Assembly (NCBI RefSeq): GCF_002237445.1
Contig: NZ_CP022527.1
Coordinates: 434,001 to 498,000 of the forward strand
Direction: 5' to 3'
DNA: 64,000 nucleotides
DNA from: Neisseria sp. KEM232
Lineage (GTDB): Bacteria > Pseudomonadota > Gammaproteobacteria > Burkholderiales > Neisseriaceae
In this document: positions 52,618 through 61,138 of the stretch, one piece after another
How positions within the stretch are numbered: the first letter of the stretch is position 1
Layout: the number at the start of each line of letters is the position of its first letter
The notes under the pieces: model-generated
Seen by the model: the letters and a program-made list of their open reading frames with translations, nothing else
Databases searched by the model: none
What the model was told of the DNA's origin: nothing
Position numbers and translations under genes: made by a program

Positions 52618-53555
52618 TGGGTACCGAGGCACAAAACCCCAACCACTGGGCGCAGCAGCAGGAACGCGGCAACCGCCTGTTTCTCGCGTTGACCACGCTG
52701 ATGGTGCGCTATCTGCCGGGATGGTTGATGCGACCCTGCATTTGGCCGGTGGTGCTGTATTTTTACGCCACTTCGTCCAAACAACGCCGCCATATCCTCC
52801 GTTATCAAACGCGCCTTCAGACGGCCTTCCCCACCACCGTCCTACCGCACCGCTTCGCCGTGTTCCGCCAGTTTGTCGCCTTCGGAGAGGCCGTCTGCGA
52901 CCGCTTTGCCGTATGGCAGCACAAAATCCGCTATCGCGACCTGATTGTCGAAGACCCCGACAACGTGTCCGGCATCGTTGACAGCGGCGGGCGCGGGCAG
53001 ATTTTTGTCTGCTCGCACTTGGGGAACACCGAAGTCTGCCGTGCACTGGTATCACACCACCAAGGTTTCCGGCTCAATGTGCTCGTACACAGCAAACACG
53101 CGCAGGCGTTTAACGATGCGCTCGAAAAAGCCGGTGCCGACCGCATCAAAATGATACAGGTCGGCGACTTGGACGCTGCCTTGATGATGGAATTGAACCG
53201 CCGCATCGAGGCGGGCGAATGGATTGCCGTCGCAGCCGACCGCGTACCCGTACGCGGTGCCAAAACCGCTCCCGTACAGTTTCTCGGCCAAAGCGCACAA
53301 ATGCCGCAGGGCGCATGGCTGTTGGCCGCTTTGCTGAAAACGCAGCTCAACACCCTCTTTTGCGTAAAACGCAACGGCCGCTACCACCTGAAACTGCGCC
53401 GCTTCGCCGATACCGCGACATGGAAACGCCACGGCCGCCAAACCGAAACCGCCGCTACCATGCAGCGTTTCGCCGACCTGTTGGCAGAAGAATGCGCCGA
53501 AAACCCGCTGCAATGGTTTAACTTTTATGATTTCTGGGGCGACGAGGCCGCCTGA
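52617..53555 (+). CDS. LpxL/HtrB-type lipid acyltransferase (APE locus)
   Basis: 312-aa lysophospholipid-type acyltransferase of the lipid A late-acyltransferase family. An N-terminal hydrophobic helix (~35-55) anchors it to the inner membrane. The catalytic HX4E is in CSHLGNTEV; a conserved AVAADRVPVRG block lies downstream. In APE clusters it acylates the glycerophospholipid-like anchor. ATG 52617 overlaps the upstream stop. Confidence 0.88.
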   Translation: MGTEAQNPNHWAQQQERGNRLFLALTTLMVRYLPGWLMRPCIWPVVLYFYATSSKQRRHILRYQTRLQTAFPTTVLPHRFAVFRQFVAFGEAVCDRFAVWQHKIRYRDLIVEDPDNVSGIVDSGGRGQIFVCSHLGNTEVCRALVSHHQGFRLNVLVHSKHAQAFNDALEKAGADRIKMIQVGDLDAALMMELNRRIEAGEWIAVAADRVPVRGAKTAPVQFLGQSAQMPQGAWLLAALLKTQLNTLFCVKRNGRYHLKLRRFADTATWKRHGRQTETAATMQRFADLLAEECAENPLQWFNFYDFWGDEAA

Positions 53556-53570
53556 ACAGGAAACCGCAAC

Positions 53571-54011
53571 GTGAAAAAACACATCTACTGCCGCCACAGC
53601 TTCGAGCTTGAAGTCCCGTTTTTCGACGTGGACGCCATGCACATCGTTTGGCACGGCAACTATGTCAAATACCTCGAAACCGCCCGCTGCGCATTTTTAA
53701 GCAGCATCGGCTACGACTACAACGAAATGGGGCGGCAGGGTTACAGCTGGCCGATTGTCAAAATGGACTTCAAATACATCCGCCCCGCCCTGTTCGGCCA
53801 AAAAATCCGAGTGGACATGGAAATCGTCGAAATCGAAAGTTGCCTGCGCATCGACTACACCATCCGCGACGCGCAAAGCGGTGAAAAACTGACCCGCGCC
53901 TCCACCACGCAGGCCGCCGTATCCGTTACGACAGGCGAAATGCAGTTCCAAACGCCGCAAAGCTGGCTTGATGCCGTACGCCGCCACCCGGCCTTTGCCG
54001 AGGCCGTCTGA
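53571..54011 (+). CDS. 4HBT-family thioesterase (ApeK-like)
   Basis: 146-aa hotdog thioesterase: FFDVDAMHIVWHGNYVKYLE contains the catalytic Asp of the 4-hydroxybenzoyl-CoA thioesterase family. In APE clusters it may release or edit acyl-ACP intermediates. Start GTG 53571 after CAGGAAACC. EAV end is uptake-sequence coded. Confidence 0.88.
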   Translation: MKKHIYCRHSFELEVPFFDVDAMHIVWHGNYVKYLETARCAFLSSIGYDYNEMGRQGYSWPIVKMDFKYIRPALFGQKIRVDMEIVEIESCLRIDYTIRDAQSGEKLTRASTTQAAVSVTTGEMQFQTPQSWLDAVRRHPAFAEAV

Positions 54012-54031
54012 AATCCGTTTTCAGACGGCCT
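54001..54031 (+). terminator. DUS inverted pair inside the APE operon
   Basis: AGGCCGTCTGAAATC and partner at the thioesterase stop. It may only attenuate, as the next genes lie on the same strand. Confidence 0.45.
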
Positions 54032-54097
54032 GCCGCCGCCATATCCGTTTCCACAGACAACAGGCCGTCTGAAACGGCCGCCGCAGAAAGAAAATCC

Positions 54098-54691
54098 ATG
54101 AAAAAGTTTATTACCGCCGCCGCGCTCGCGTCCGTCTGCCTGCCCGCGTGGGCCTTTTCCACCGCCGAGCTGGCGCAAACCCTGCAAAAACCCGCCAACG
54201 TACAGGGCGCGTTTACCCAGCAGCGTTACCTCAAATCCCTCACCAAACCCATGACCACCCAAGGCAGATTCGTCCTCGTGCCAAACAAAGGGCTGCTGTG
54301 GCAGATGCAAAAGCCCTTTGAAACCACCCTGCGCGTGCGTGCCGACGGCATCATGCAGTACAACGGCGGCACATGGAACAATCCCAACCAAAGCAGGCTT
54401 TCCGGCCAAAGCCGCCAAATCAAACTCTTTCTCGACCTGCTCGGCGGCAACACACGGGGCTTGGAAAACCAGTTTGACCTCGCCCTCTCCGGTACGGAAA
54501 AACAGTGGACACTGCGCCTGACACCGAAAACGGCCGTTACCCGCCAGATTTTCAACCGCATCGACATCAGCGGTGACAGCGTGGTACGCCAAATCGAGCT
54601 GGACGAAAAACAAGGCGACCGTACCGTTATGCGCTTCAACCAAGTGCAAACCGACAAACCGCTCGACGGCTTCGCTCGAAGCGCACTGTAA
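54098..54691 (+). CDS. LolA-like periplasmic lipoprotein carrier (ApeL-like)
   Basis: 197-aa exported protein with a signal peptide (ending ~WAFS) and a LolA-type half-barrel pattern: VQGAFTQQRYLKSLTKPMTT, GRFVLVPNKGLLWQMQKPFE. Such paralogs in APE loci are thought to carry the pigment lipid or a lipoprotein to the outer membrane. After it come an extended uptake motif and a new promoter at 54780, so the original operon is broken here. Confidence 0.88.
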   Translation: MKKFITAAALASVCLPAWAFSTAELAQTLQKPANVQGAFTQQRYLKSLTKPMTTQGRFVLVPNKGLLWQMQKPFETTLRVRADGIMQYNGGTWNNPNQSRLSGQSRQIKLFLDLLGGNTRGLENQFDLALSGTEKQWTLRLTPKTAVTRQIFNRIDISGDSVVRQIELDEKQGDRTVMRFNQVQTDKPLDGFARSAL

Positions 54692-54755
54692 AAAAGGCCG
54701 TCTGAAAGCGAAGCTTCAACGAAGTTAAAACGTCCGCACAGCCGGCAGAGCAGCT

Positions 54756-54767
54756 TTCAGACGGCAT
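54756..54767 (-). repeat. AT-dialect uptake sequence
   Basis: TTCAGACGGCAT, the complement of ATGCCGTCTGAA, the dialect of pathogenic Neisseria, just before darA. Confidence 0.75.
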
Positions 54768-54779
54768 AGCTGTTTGTTC

Positions 54780-54808
54780 TTCAAATACTTTTACAAAAAA
54801 GCTATAAT
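54780..54808 (+). promoter_or_regulatory. Strong candidate promoter for the dar sub-operon
   Basis: TTCAAA (54780-54785), 17-bp spacer, TATAAT (54803-54808), followed by an AT-rich leader of ~30 bases to the darA ATG at 54841. Confidence 0.65.
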
Positions 54809-54840
54809 ACCGCCCTATCAAATAATTTTTGTAAAACACA

Positions 54841-55764
54841 ATGACGGGATATGAAAACAAAAAAGTGCTGCTGGTGCACTACTCGCAAACCGGACAGCTG
54901 GACGCATTGGCACGGCACTTCGCCAAACCGCTGCGGCAGAGCGGAATCCGCACCGACTGCGTAAACCTTGTTCCGCAACAGCCCTATCCGTTTCCGTGGC
55001 CGTTTTGGCGTTTTTTCGATACTTTTCCCGAAACCGTCCATCTGAAACCCGCCCCCATCGAGCCGCCGCAGATTCCCGACGAAGACTACGACGTCGTCGT
55101 CATCGCCTATACAGTGTGGTTTCTCTCCCCGTCGCAACCCGTTACCGCCTTTTTACAACGTGCCGAAACCCGCCGGCTGCTTGCAGGCAAACCCGTTATC
55201 ACGCTCATCGGCTGCCGCAATATGTGGCTGGCGGCGCAGGAAAAAATGAAAAACCTGCTCACGGCCAACGGTGCGAAACTCATCGGCAACATCGTTAAAA
55301 CCGATGCCTGCGGCACGGCTGCCAGCTTCGTTACCACTCCCGCCTGGCTGCTCACGGGCGACAAACAGTATTTCCGCCGCCTGCCTGCTGCGGGCATTGC
55401 CGAAACCGAACTGGCCGACGGCGTGCGTTTCGGAACAAAGCTGCGCGATGCGCTGGCACAAGGACTCCCGCTGGACGAAACACTATTTCAAAACATGGGG
55501 GCGGCCAAAGTCGATGAAAAACTGATTTTCAGCGAAAAGGCCGCAGGCCGCAGCTTCTTCCTGTGGGGCAAGCTGCTGATGGCAGCCGGGCGCGTGTCGC
55601 CGCTGCTGCGCCGCGCGTTACTGGCGTTTTATATTTTGTTCCTCATCACGCTGATTCTGACCGTCATTCCCGTGAGCGTGCTGCTGAAAAAACTGCTGCA
55701 CCCGCTGTTGAAACACCGTTTGGCCGCGCTGAAAAAATACTACGCGCAACCTTCAGGCGAATAA
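54841..55764 (+). CDS. darA: Dialkylresorcinol condensing enzyme DarA
   Basis: 307-aa protein. The N-terminal KKVLLVHYSQTGQLDALARH followed by QQPYPFPWPFWRFFDTFPET is the hallmark of DarA proteins of flexirubin and dialkylresorcinol (DAR) clusters. The first part looks flavodoxin-like; a hydrophobic stretch (~255-285) may anchor it. DarA acts with DarB to join two acyl chains into a cyclohexanedione later aromatised to resorcinol. It follows a new promoter and precedes darB by 77 bp. Confidence 0.85.
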   Translation: MTGYENKKVLLVHYSQTGQLDALARHFAKPLRQSGIRTDCVNLVPQQPYPFPWPFWRFFDTFPETVHLKPAPIEPPQIPDEDYDVVVIAYTVWFLSPSQPVTAFLQRAETRRLLAGKPVITLIGCRNMWLAAQEKMKNLLTANGAKLIGNIVKTDACGTAASFVTTPAWLLTGDKQYFRRLPAAGIAETELADGVRFGTKLRDALAQGLPLDETLFQNMGAAKVDEKLIFSEKAAGRSFFLWGKLLMAAGRVSPLLRRALLAFYILFLITLILTVIPVSVLLKKLLHPLLKHRLAALKKYYAQPSGE

Positions 55765-55841
55765 ACCGCCCGTTCAGACGGCCTTTGGCCGTCTGAAACT
55801 TTCCAAACCACACGATAAACCATTGAAACAACCCAATAACA

Positions 55842-56993
55842 ATGACCAAGCACATACCCGACAACGTCTATATCAACCGTGCCGCCGCTTTTCTGCCCAA
55901 CGCCCCTGTGGACAACGACCGGATGGAGGCCGTACTCGGCATGGCGGGCGGACTGCCCTCGCGCGTGCGCCGCATGATTCTGCGCTCCAACGGCATCGTC
56001 TCACGCCATTACGCCATTGACCCCGCTACCCGCCGCGCCACCCACACCAACGCCGAGCTTGCCGCCGAAGCAGTAAAACTGCTTTTAGCGCAAGGCTTTG
56101 CAGATACCGTATCCTGCCTTGCCTGTGCCACCTCCTATCCCGACCAAATCATGCCCGGACACGGCGCGATGGTACACGGCCTGCTTGAGATGCCCCCCTG
56201 CGAAACCGTCAGCCTCGCCGGCGTATGCGCTTCAGGCATGGCGGCGATGAAATACGCCTACAACGCGGTACGCACGGGCGAACACACCGCCGCCATTGCC
56301 GCCGCTTCGGAAAATGCCTCGGCCGTCATGCGCGGCGAGGTATTCCAGAGCGAAACCGATTTGAAAAAACTGGAAAACGCCACACCCGAAATCGGTTTTG
56401 AAAAAGACTTCCTACGCTGGATGCTTTCCGACGGCGCAGGAGCGGTTTACCTGTCCGGCCGCCCCAATTCAGACGGCCTCAGCTTCAAAATCCATTGGAT
56501 TGAGCTACGCTCCTACGCCAACGAAATGCCGCCCTGCATGTATGCGGGTGCGGAAATCATCAACGGCGCATTTACCGGCTGGAAAGCCGCCGGCGCGGAA
56601 CAGAACCGCCGCGACACCCTGATGGCAGTCAAACAGGATGTCAAACTGCTAAACGAACACATCGTCCGCTACACCGTGGAAAAGCCGCTCCCCCAAATCG
56701 CCGCCAAACACAAGATCGCTGCCGCCGACATCGACTGGTTTCTGCCGCACTACTCTTCCGGCTTCTTCCGCGACAAACTGGCTGCCGGATTGGAAGGCAT
56801 CGGTTTTGCCATTCCACAAGAAAAATGGTTTACCAACCTGAGCGAAAAAGGCAACACCGGTTCGGCTTCGATTTACATCATTCTTGAAGAATTTATGCGC
56901 ACCGCACCCGTTGGGCGCGGGCAGAAAATCCTCTGCTACATCCCCGAAAGCAGCCGCTTTTCCACCTGTTTCATGCTTTTGGAAGCAGTTTAG
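55842..56993 (+). CDS. darB: Ketosynthase III-like DarB
   Basis: 383-aa FabH-superfamily ketosynthase. The triad is Cys129 (SLAGVCASGM), His303 (FLPHYSSGFF) and Asn338 (EKGNTGSA). The segments RSNGIVSRHYAIDP, THTNAELAAEAVK and TSYPDQIMPGHGAM are characteristic of DarB of flexirubin clusters. It couples a beta-ketoacyl-ACP with an enoyl partner in DAR formation. Ribosome site weak; ATG 55842 is the only good start. Confidence 0.85.
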   Translation: MTKHIPDNVYINRAAAFLPNAPVDNDRMEAVLGMAGGLPSRVRRMILRSNGIVSRHYAIDPATRRATHTNAELAAEAVKLLLAQGFADTVSCLACATSYPDQIMPGHGAMVHGLLEMPPCETVSLAGVCASGMAAMKYAYNAVRTGEHTAAIAAASENASAVMRGEVFQSETDLKKLENATPEIGFEKDFLRWMLSDGAGAVYLSGRPNSDGLSFKIHWIELRSYANEMPPCMYAGAEIINGAFTGWKAAGAEQNRRDTLMAVKQDVKLLNEHIVRYTVEKPLPQIAAKHKIAAADIDWFLPHYSSGFFRDKLAAGLEGIGFAIPQEKWFTNLSEKGNTGSASIYIILEEFMRTAPVGRGQKILCYIPESSRFSTCFMLLEAV

Positions 56994-57063
56994 AAGCTAT
57001 CCAGACCCGATTGCCGCGCAACCGGATGCCAATAAGCAAAACAGTCCGAAACGAAGATCCGAC

Positions 57064-57477
57064 ATGGAAGTAAAAGACATTCCGCAAGACAACAGCACCT
57101 CCTACCACGGCCACCGCAAAGTCATCTACGGAACGCGCGGCGGCCATTACGAGGCCGCCACCAGCAGCGGTTGGGACGACGAATCCTACGCCACCGGCCT
57201 TGCCGTATCCGAGCTGGACGCGCAAACCCAAGCCGCCCGGGAAGCCGTTGCGCGGGGCGAATACTCGCCGCTCTACTACCATATGTTCCGCTACCGCCAC
57301 GACGAAACCAGTCTGGCAGGCGCGGCAGGCGTATGGAAATGGCAGCTTCGCCGCCACTTGCGCCCCGAAATCTTTGCCAAACTGAGTTCCAAAACCCTGC
57401 AAAAATACGCCAATGCCCTGCAAATCAACATTAAAGAACTGCAACGCATTGATACCGATGCACCCTGTCGAAAATAA
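57064..57477 (+). CDS. Small protein of the DAR block, unknown function, 137 aa
   Basis: Starts MEVKDIPQDNSTSYHGHRKV. No known domain was recognised. The first half is polar and Gly/Tyr-rich, the second basic and helical with FRYRHDETSLAGAAGVWKW. It lies between darB (70 bp upstream) and the BtrH-like gene and appears to be cotranscribed with them. A link to the pigment's assembly is by context only. Confidence 0.75.
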   Translation: MEVKDIPQDNSTSYHGHRKVIYGTRGGHYEAATSSGWDDESYATGLAVSELDAQTQAAREAVARGEYSPLYYHMFRYRHDETSLAGAAGVWKWQLRRHLRPEIFAKLSSKTLQKYANALQINIKELQRIDTDAPCRK

Positions 57478-57480
57478 AGC

Positions 57481-57526
57481 AGAGGCCGTCTGAACGGCAT
57501 CACGCCGTTCAGACGGCCTCTTTTTT
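57481..57526 (+). terminator. DUS inverted pair within the DAR block
   Basis: AGAGGCCGTCTGAACGGC and partner with a T-run; might attenuate transcription into the BtrH-like gene. Confidence 0.6.
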
Positions 57527-57540
57527 CCGAAGAAAACCCC

Positions 57541-58539
57541 ATGACCGAATTTCCCCACCAGCACACCGCCCACTGCGAAAGCGGTGTCATGTCCACTCTG
57601 CTCAAATACCACGGCTGCGAGTTGAACGAAGCCATGATTTTCGGCATTGCACACGCGCTGTCGTTTGTATGGCTGCCGCTAGTCAAGCTCGGCGGAATGC
57701 CGCTCGTGTCCTATCGCGCCGCGCCGCGCAGCATCATCCGCAACACCTGCAAAGCACTGGGGCTGAAACTGTCAGTGCGCCGTTTCTCCAGTCCTGAGCG
57801 CGGGCAGGCCGCACTTGACGAAGCCTTGGCCGCAGGCCAACCCGCAGGCGTGCAGACATCCGTATTCTGGCTGCCCTACTTTCCACCGCAGATGCGTTTC
57901 CATTTCAACGCCCACAACCTGCTCGTGTACGGTAAAGACGGCGGCGACTACCTTGTCAGCGACCCTGTGTTTGAAACCGTTCAACGCTGCCCCGCCGAAG
58001 ACTTGCAGTGCGCCCGCTTTGCCAAAGGCGCACTGGCCGCCAAAGGCATGATGTACACGCTTGAAGCAGGCGGAAATCCGGCGGCAGTGGCTGCCAAACT
58101 GCCTGCCGTTATCCGCAAAGCCATACGGAAAAACGCCAACCATATGCTTGCGCCGCTGTTTTTCGTCGGCGTGAAAGGGATGCGCACCGTCGCCAAGAAA
58201 ATCGAAAGCCTGCCCGCCCAAAACAACGAAAAATACCAAAAACTGTTTCTCGGCCACTTGGTGCGCATGCAGGAAGAAATCGGCACGGGCGGCGCGGGTT
58301 TCCGCTATATCTACGCCTATTTTTTAGAACAGTCGGCACAAATCTGCGGCGAAACGGCTTTTCAGACGGCCTCTGAGCAGATGACCGCCATCGGCGACCA
58401 GTGGCGTCAGTTTGCCGCCATGTGCGTGAAACAGTGCAAAAAGCCGTCTGAACATGGCTGCGCCGAAATCTCCGCCCTCTTACGCGGCATCGCCGACCAA
58501 GAAGAAGCATTATGGCGGCGGTTGAAACAAATCGGATAA
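57541..58539 (+). CDS. BtrH-N-terminal-domain acyltransferase-like protein
   Basis: 332-aa protein. The N-terminus THCESG-like AHCESGVMSTLLKYHG is the BtrH N-terminal domain with a candidate nucleophile Cys12. The middle contains FHFNAHNLLVYGKDGGDYLV with His and Asp as in cysteine-peptidase-like folds. The C-terminal ~150 residues are helical (DUF4872-like). BtrH itself transfers an acyl chain from an ACP to an aminoglycoside in butirosin synthesis. Here it sits between darB and an ACP/ketosynthase set, so transfer of a polyene chain to a resorcinol is conceivable. Confidence 0.78.
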   Translation: MTEFPHQHTAHCESGVMSTLLKYHGCELNEAMIFGIAHALSFVWLPLVKLGGMPLVSYRAAPRSIIRNTCKALGLKLSVRRFSSPERGQAALDEALAAGQPAGVQTSVFWLPYFPPQMRFHFNAHNLLVYGKDGGDYLVSDPVFETVQRCPAEDLQCARFAKGALAAKGMMYTLEAGGNPAAVAAKLPAVIRKAIRKNANHMLAPLFFVGVKGMRTVAKKIESLPAQNNEKYQKLFLGHLVRMQEEIGTGGAGFRYIYAYFLEQSAQICGETAFQTASEQMTAIGDQWRQFAAMCVKQCKKPSEHGCAEISALLRGIADQEEALWRRLKQIG

Positions 58540-58658
58540 ACCGCTTTTTTTGCAGCATCGGCATTCGGTTTTACTCCCAAAACGCCGCCAAGCCGGTTGC
58601 CGATATGCCTGAAACCGCTTGAACGGTTCAGACGGCCTCTGCCCACCACCCTTTACCT

Positions 58659-59555
58659 ATGATTCAAATCCAATCCCTCTCCCACCGCTACCCCCGTGCC
58701 GACGCACCCGCTCTCGACAACGTATCGTTCGACATTGCCGACGGCGAATGCCTGGGTCTGCTCGGACACAACGGCGCGGGCAAAACCACGTTGATGTCGC
58801 TGATGGCAGGTTTGCAGGACGTGTGCAGGGGCGAAATCCTGTTTGACGGCCGGCCGCTGCACCGTCTCTCCCGTGCCGCACGGCAGAAAATCGGTCTCGT
58901 ACCGCAGGATTTCGCGTTCTATCCGCAGCTTTCGGTATGGGACAACCTGCTGTTTTTCGCCTCGCTCTACAAGATGCGCGACAAAGGCCGTCTGAACCTG
59001 CTCATCGGGCAGGCCGGCTTGGAAGAACACAAACACAAAGCCGCCAAACACCTGTCCGGCGGGCTCAAACGCCGTCTGAATTTCGCCGTGGGGCTGATTA
59101 ACGCGCCGCAACTGGTGTTTCTCGACGAAATTACCGTCGGCATCGACCCGCAATCGCGCCGCTTTATTCTCGACAGCGTTGCCGAACTGACGCGGCAGGG
59201 CGTAACCGTGGTGTACACCTCGCACTATCTGCCCGAAATCGAGCAGCTTTGCGGCAAAATCGCGCTGCTGCAACACGGACGGCTGGTGTATCAAGGCAGC
59301 TTGGACGAACTTTTGGCTTCACAGACGCAAACCGTGCGCTTCATTACCGAGCCTGCACTGCCGCCTGCAACCTTGGCCGCACTGCAAGCCGTGCCCGCCG
59401 ACCGGCGCGGCATGATGGAAACCGCGCAGGATGCCGCCGCCGTGTATGCCGCCCTGCAAAAAAGCGGCGTGCATATCCGTTACTTCCAGCAGGGACACGG
59501 CTCGCTGGAAGCCTTTTACCTCGACTTTCTCCGCCGCGAAACCGACACGCCATGA
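58659..59555 (+). CDS. ABC transporter ATP-binding protein
   Basis: 298-aa ATPase: Walker A GHNGAGKTT, Q-loop LVPQDFAFYP, signature LSGGLKRRL, Walker B LVFLDEIT and H-loop YTSHYLPE. C-terminal ~70 residues are an extension of the DrrA type. Pairs with the permease whose ATG overlaps its TGA. Likely exports the hydrophobic product or precursor. Confidence 0.92.
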   Translation: MIQIQSLSHRYPRADAPALDNVSFDIADGECLGLLGHNGAGKTTLMSLMAGLQDVCRGEILFDGRPLHRLSRAARQKIGLVPQDFAFYPQLSVWDNLLFFASLYKMRDKGRLNLLIGQAGLEEHKHKAAKHLSGGLKRRLNFAVGLINAPQLVFLDEITVGIDPQSRRFILDSVAELTRQGVTVVYTSHYLPEIEQLCGKIALLQHGRLVYQGSLDELLASQTQTVRFITEPALPPATLAALQAVPADRRGMMETAQDAAAVYAALQKSGVHIRYFQQGHGSLEAFYLDFLRRETDTP

Positions 59556-60802
59556 CCGCCGCTTCCCTGATTAAAGAATTGAAACTCTTGAGCCGCGACC
59601 TGCACGGCCTGGCCGTACTGTTTGTGATGCCCATCGTTTTCATGCTGATTATGTCGCTGGCACTGAGCCGCGATGCCGACCCGCACGAAGGCAGCCGCAT
59701 CGCACTGGTCGGCGCGGCGGGCGACAGCGTCAACGCCAAATTCGCCGCCGCGCTGGAAAAAGAAAACATACGCGTCAGCATGATGCCGTCTGAAAAACTC
59801 GCCGCCGCGCAAAACGGGCTGCACGACAAGCGTTTCCAACTGGTACTGCACAACCCCAACCTTGCCGCAGACAAACCCGCCGACAGTAAAACGCTGCAAA
59901 TCTATATCGCCCCCGATACCGAACCCTCATGGCTGGCGGCAGTCAAAGGCGTTTTGCAGCAGCATTACACCGAAACGCGCGTCAACGCCTACTTTGGCGA
60001 CAGCGGCATTACCATCGACAACAAAAAACTGCCCGCAAAAATCCGCAAAGAAATCCAAAAGAAAGTGGACGAAAAAAACGCCGAACAGCTTGATGCAGTA
60101 AGCGCATTTTTAGGCCGCACCATGTTTCAGGAACATTATTTGAGCGCAGGCAGCGGCACAGTGGCCAAGCCCAACGCCGTACAGCACAGCGTACCTGCAT
60201 GGCTGATTTTCGGCATGTTCTTCATCATGATACCGCTCTCCAACGTGATGGCTTTGGAGCGGCAGACCAACACGATTACACGGCTGCGGCTGGCCCGCGC
60301 AGGCGCGGCGGGGCTGATAGCGGCCAAACTCGTACCGTATTTCCTGATTAACCAGCTCCAATTTGCCGGTATGCTGCTGCTCGGCCGCTACCTGCTGCCC
60401 AAGCTCGGCGTAAGCGCGCTGGTACTCAATGGCAGCCTTGCGCCTTACGCGCTCTTGTCTGCCGCCGTATCCGCCGCCGCGCTCGGCTATGCGTTGCTGA
60501 TCAGCGTGTGCGCCAAATCCACCGAACACGCCGTCGTGCTTGGCGGCGGCGGCATTATCCTGATGGCGGCACTCGGCGGCATCATGGTGCCCGCACACGT
60601 CATGCCCGACACCATGCAGCACATCACTTGGGTGTCGCCGATGGCTTGGGGCTTGAAAGCCTTTCAGGAGCTGCTGCTCAACCGCAGCGGCTTAGGCGGC
60701 ATCACCCCCTACCTCGCCCTGCTCGCTGCATTCGCCGCCGCCACACTCCTCTCTGCCACACTGGTTTACCGTCGGCAGCTGCAAACACAGGTGCGGTTTT
60801 AA
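59552..60802 (+). CDS. ABC-2 type permease
   Basis: 416-aa membrane protein: one N-terminal helix (~20-40), a large periplasmic loop (~45-225, basic and helical), then about five C-terminal helices from ~228. Fits the ABC-2 exporter architecture of YhfS/DrrB type. Overlaps the ATPase stop by ATGA. An AT-dialect uptake sequence occurs at 59783-59794. Confidence 0.9.
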   Translation: MTAASLIKELKLLSRDLHGLAVLFVMPIVFMLIMSLALSRDADPHEGSRIALVGAAGDSVNAKFAAALEKENIRVSMMPSEKLAAAQNGLHDKRFQLVLHNPNLAADKPADSKTLQIYIAPDTEPSWLAAVKGVLQQHYTETRVNAYFGDSGITIDNKKLPAKIRKEIQKKVDEKNAEQLDAVSAFLGRTMFQEHYLSAGSGTVAKPNAVQHSVPAWLIFGMFFIMIPLSNVMALERQTNTITRLRLARAGAAGLIAAKLVPYFLINQLQFAGMLLLGRYLLPKLGVSALVLNGSLAPYALLSAAVSAAALGYALLISVCAKSTEHAVVLGGGGIILMAALGGIMVPAHVMPDTMQHITWVSPMAWGLKAFQELLLNRSGLGGITPYLALLAAFAAATLLSATLVYRRQLQTQVRF

Positions 60803-60847
60803 GAATCTGCAAACCGCGCCGCCCAACCGGATACGAAAGCCCTTTTT

Positions 60848-61138
60848 ATGTCCTACACCTTCACCCTTGCTCCGCAAGCACTCGAAACCGAATTGAAAAA
60901 ACTCATTCTGCAAGAGTCCGGCAAAGCCGACGACATCGCCCCTGAAGACTTCTCCGACGACGCGCCGCTGTTCGGCGACGGCAGCCCTGTCGCCCTCGAT
61001 TCGCTTGACGCGCTGCAAATCAGCGTTGCCCTGCAACAGCATTTCCAAGTGCGGCTGCAAGGCGACCGCATGGTACGCAAACACATGATGTGCATACGCG
61101 GTTTGGCCGCATTCGTGCGGCGGGAACACGGCGCATGA
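60848..61138 (+). CDS. Acyl carrier protein (DAR/APE)
   Basis: 96-aa ACP. The phosphopantetheine Ser lies in VALDSLDALQ. Basic tail VRKHMMCIRG. TGA overlaps the ATG of the ketosynthase (ATGA). It is the only ACP in the window; APE clusters usually have two, so another may lie elsewhere. Confidence 0.88.
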   Translation: MSYTFTLAPQALETELKKLILQESGKADDIAPEDFSDDAPLFGDGSPVALDSLDALQISVALQQHFQVRLQGDRMVRKHMMCIRGLAAFVRREHGA

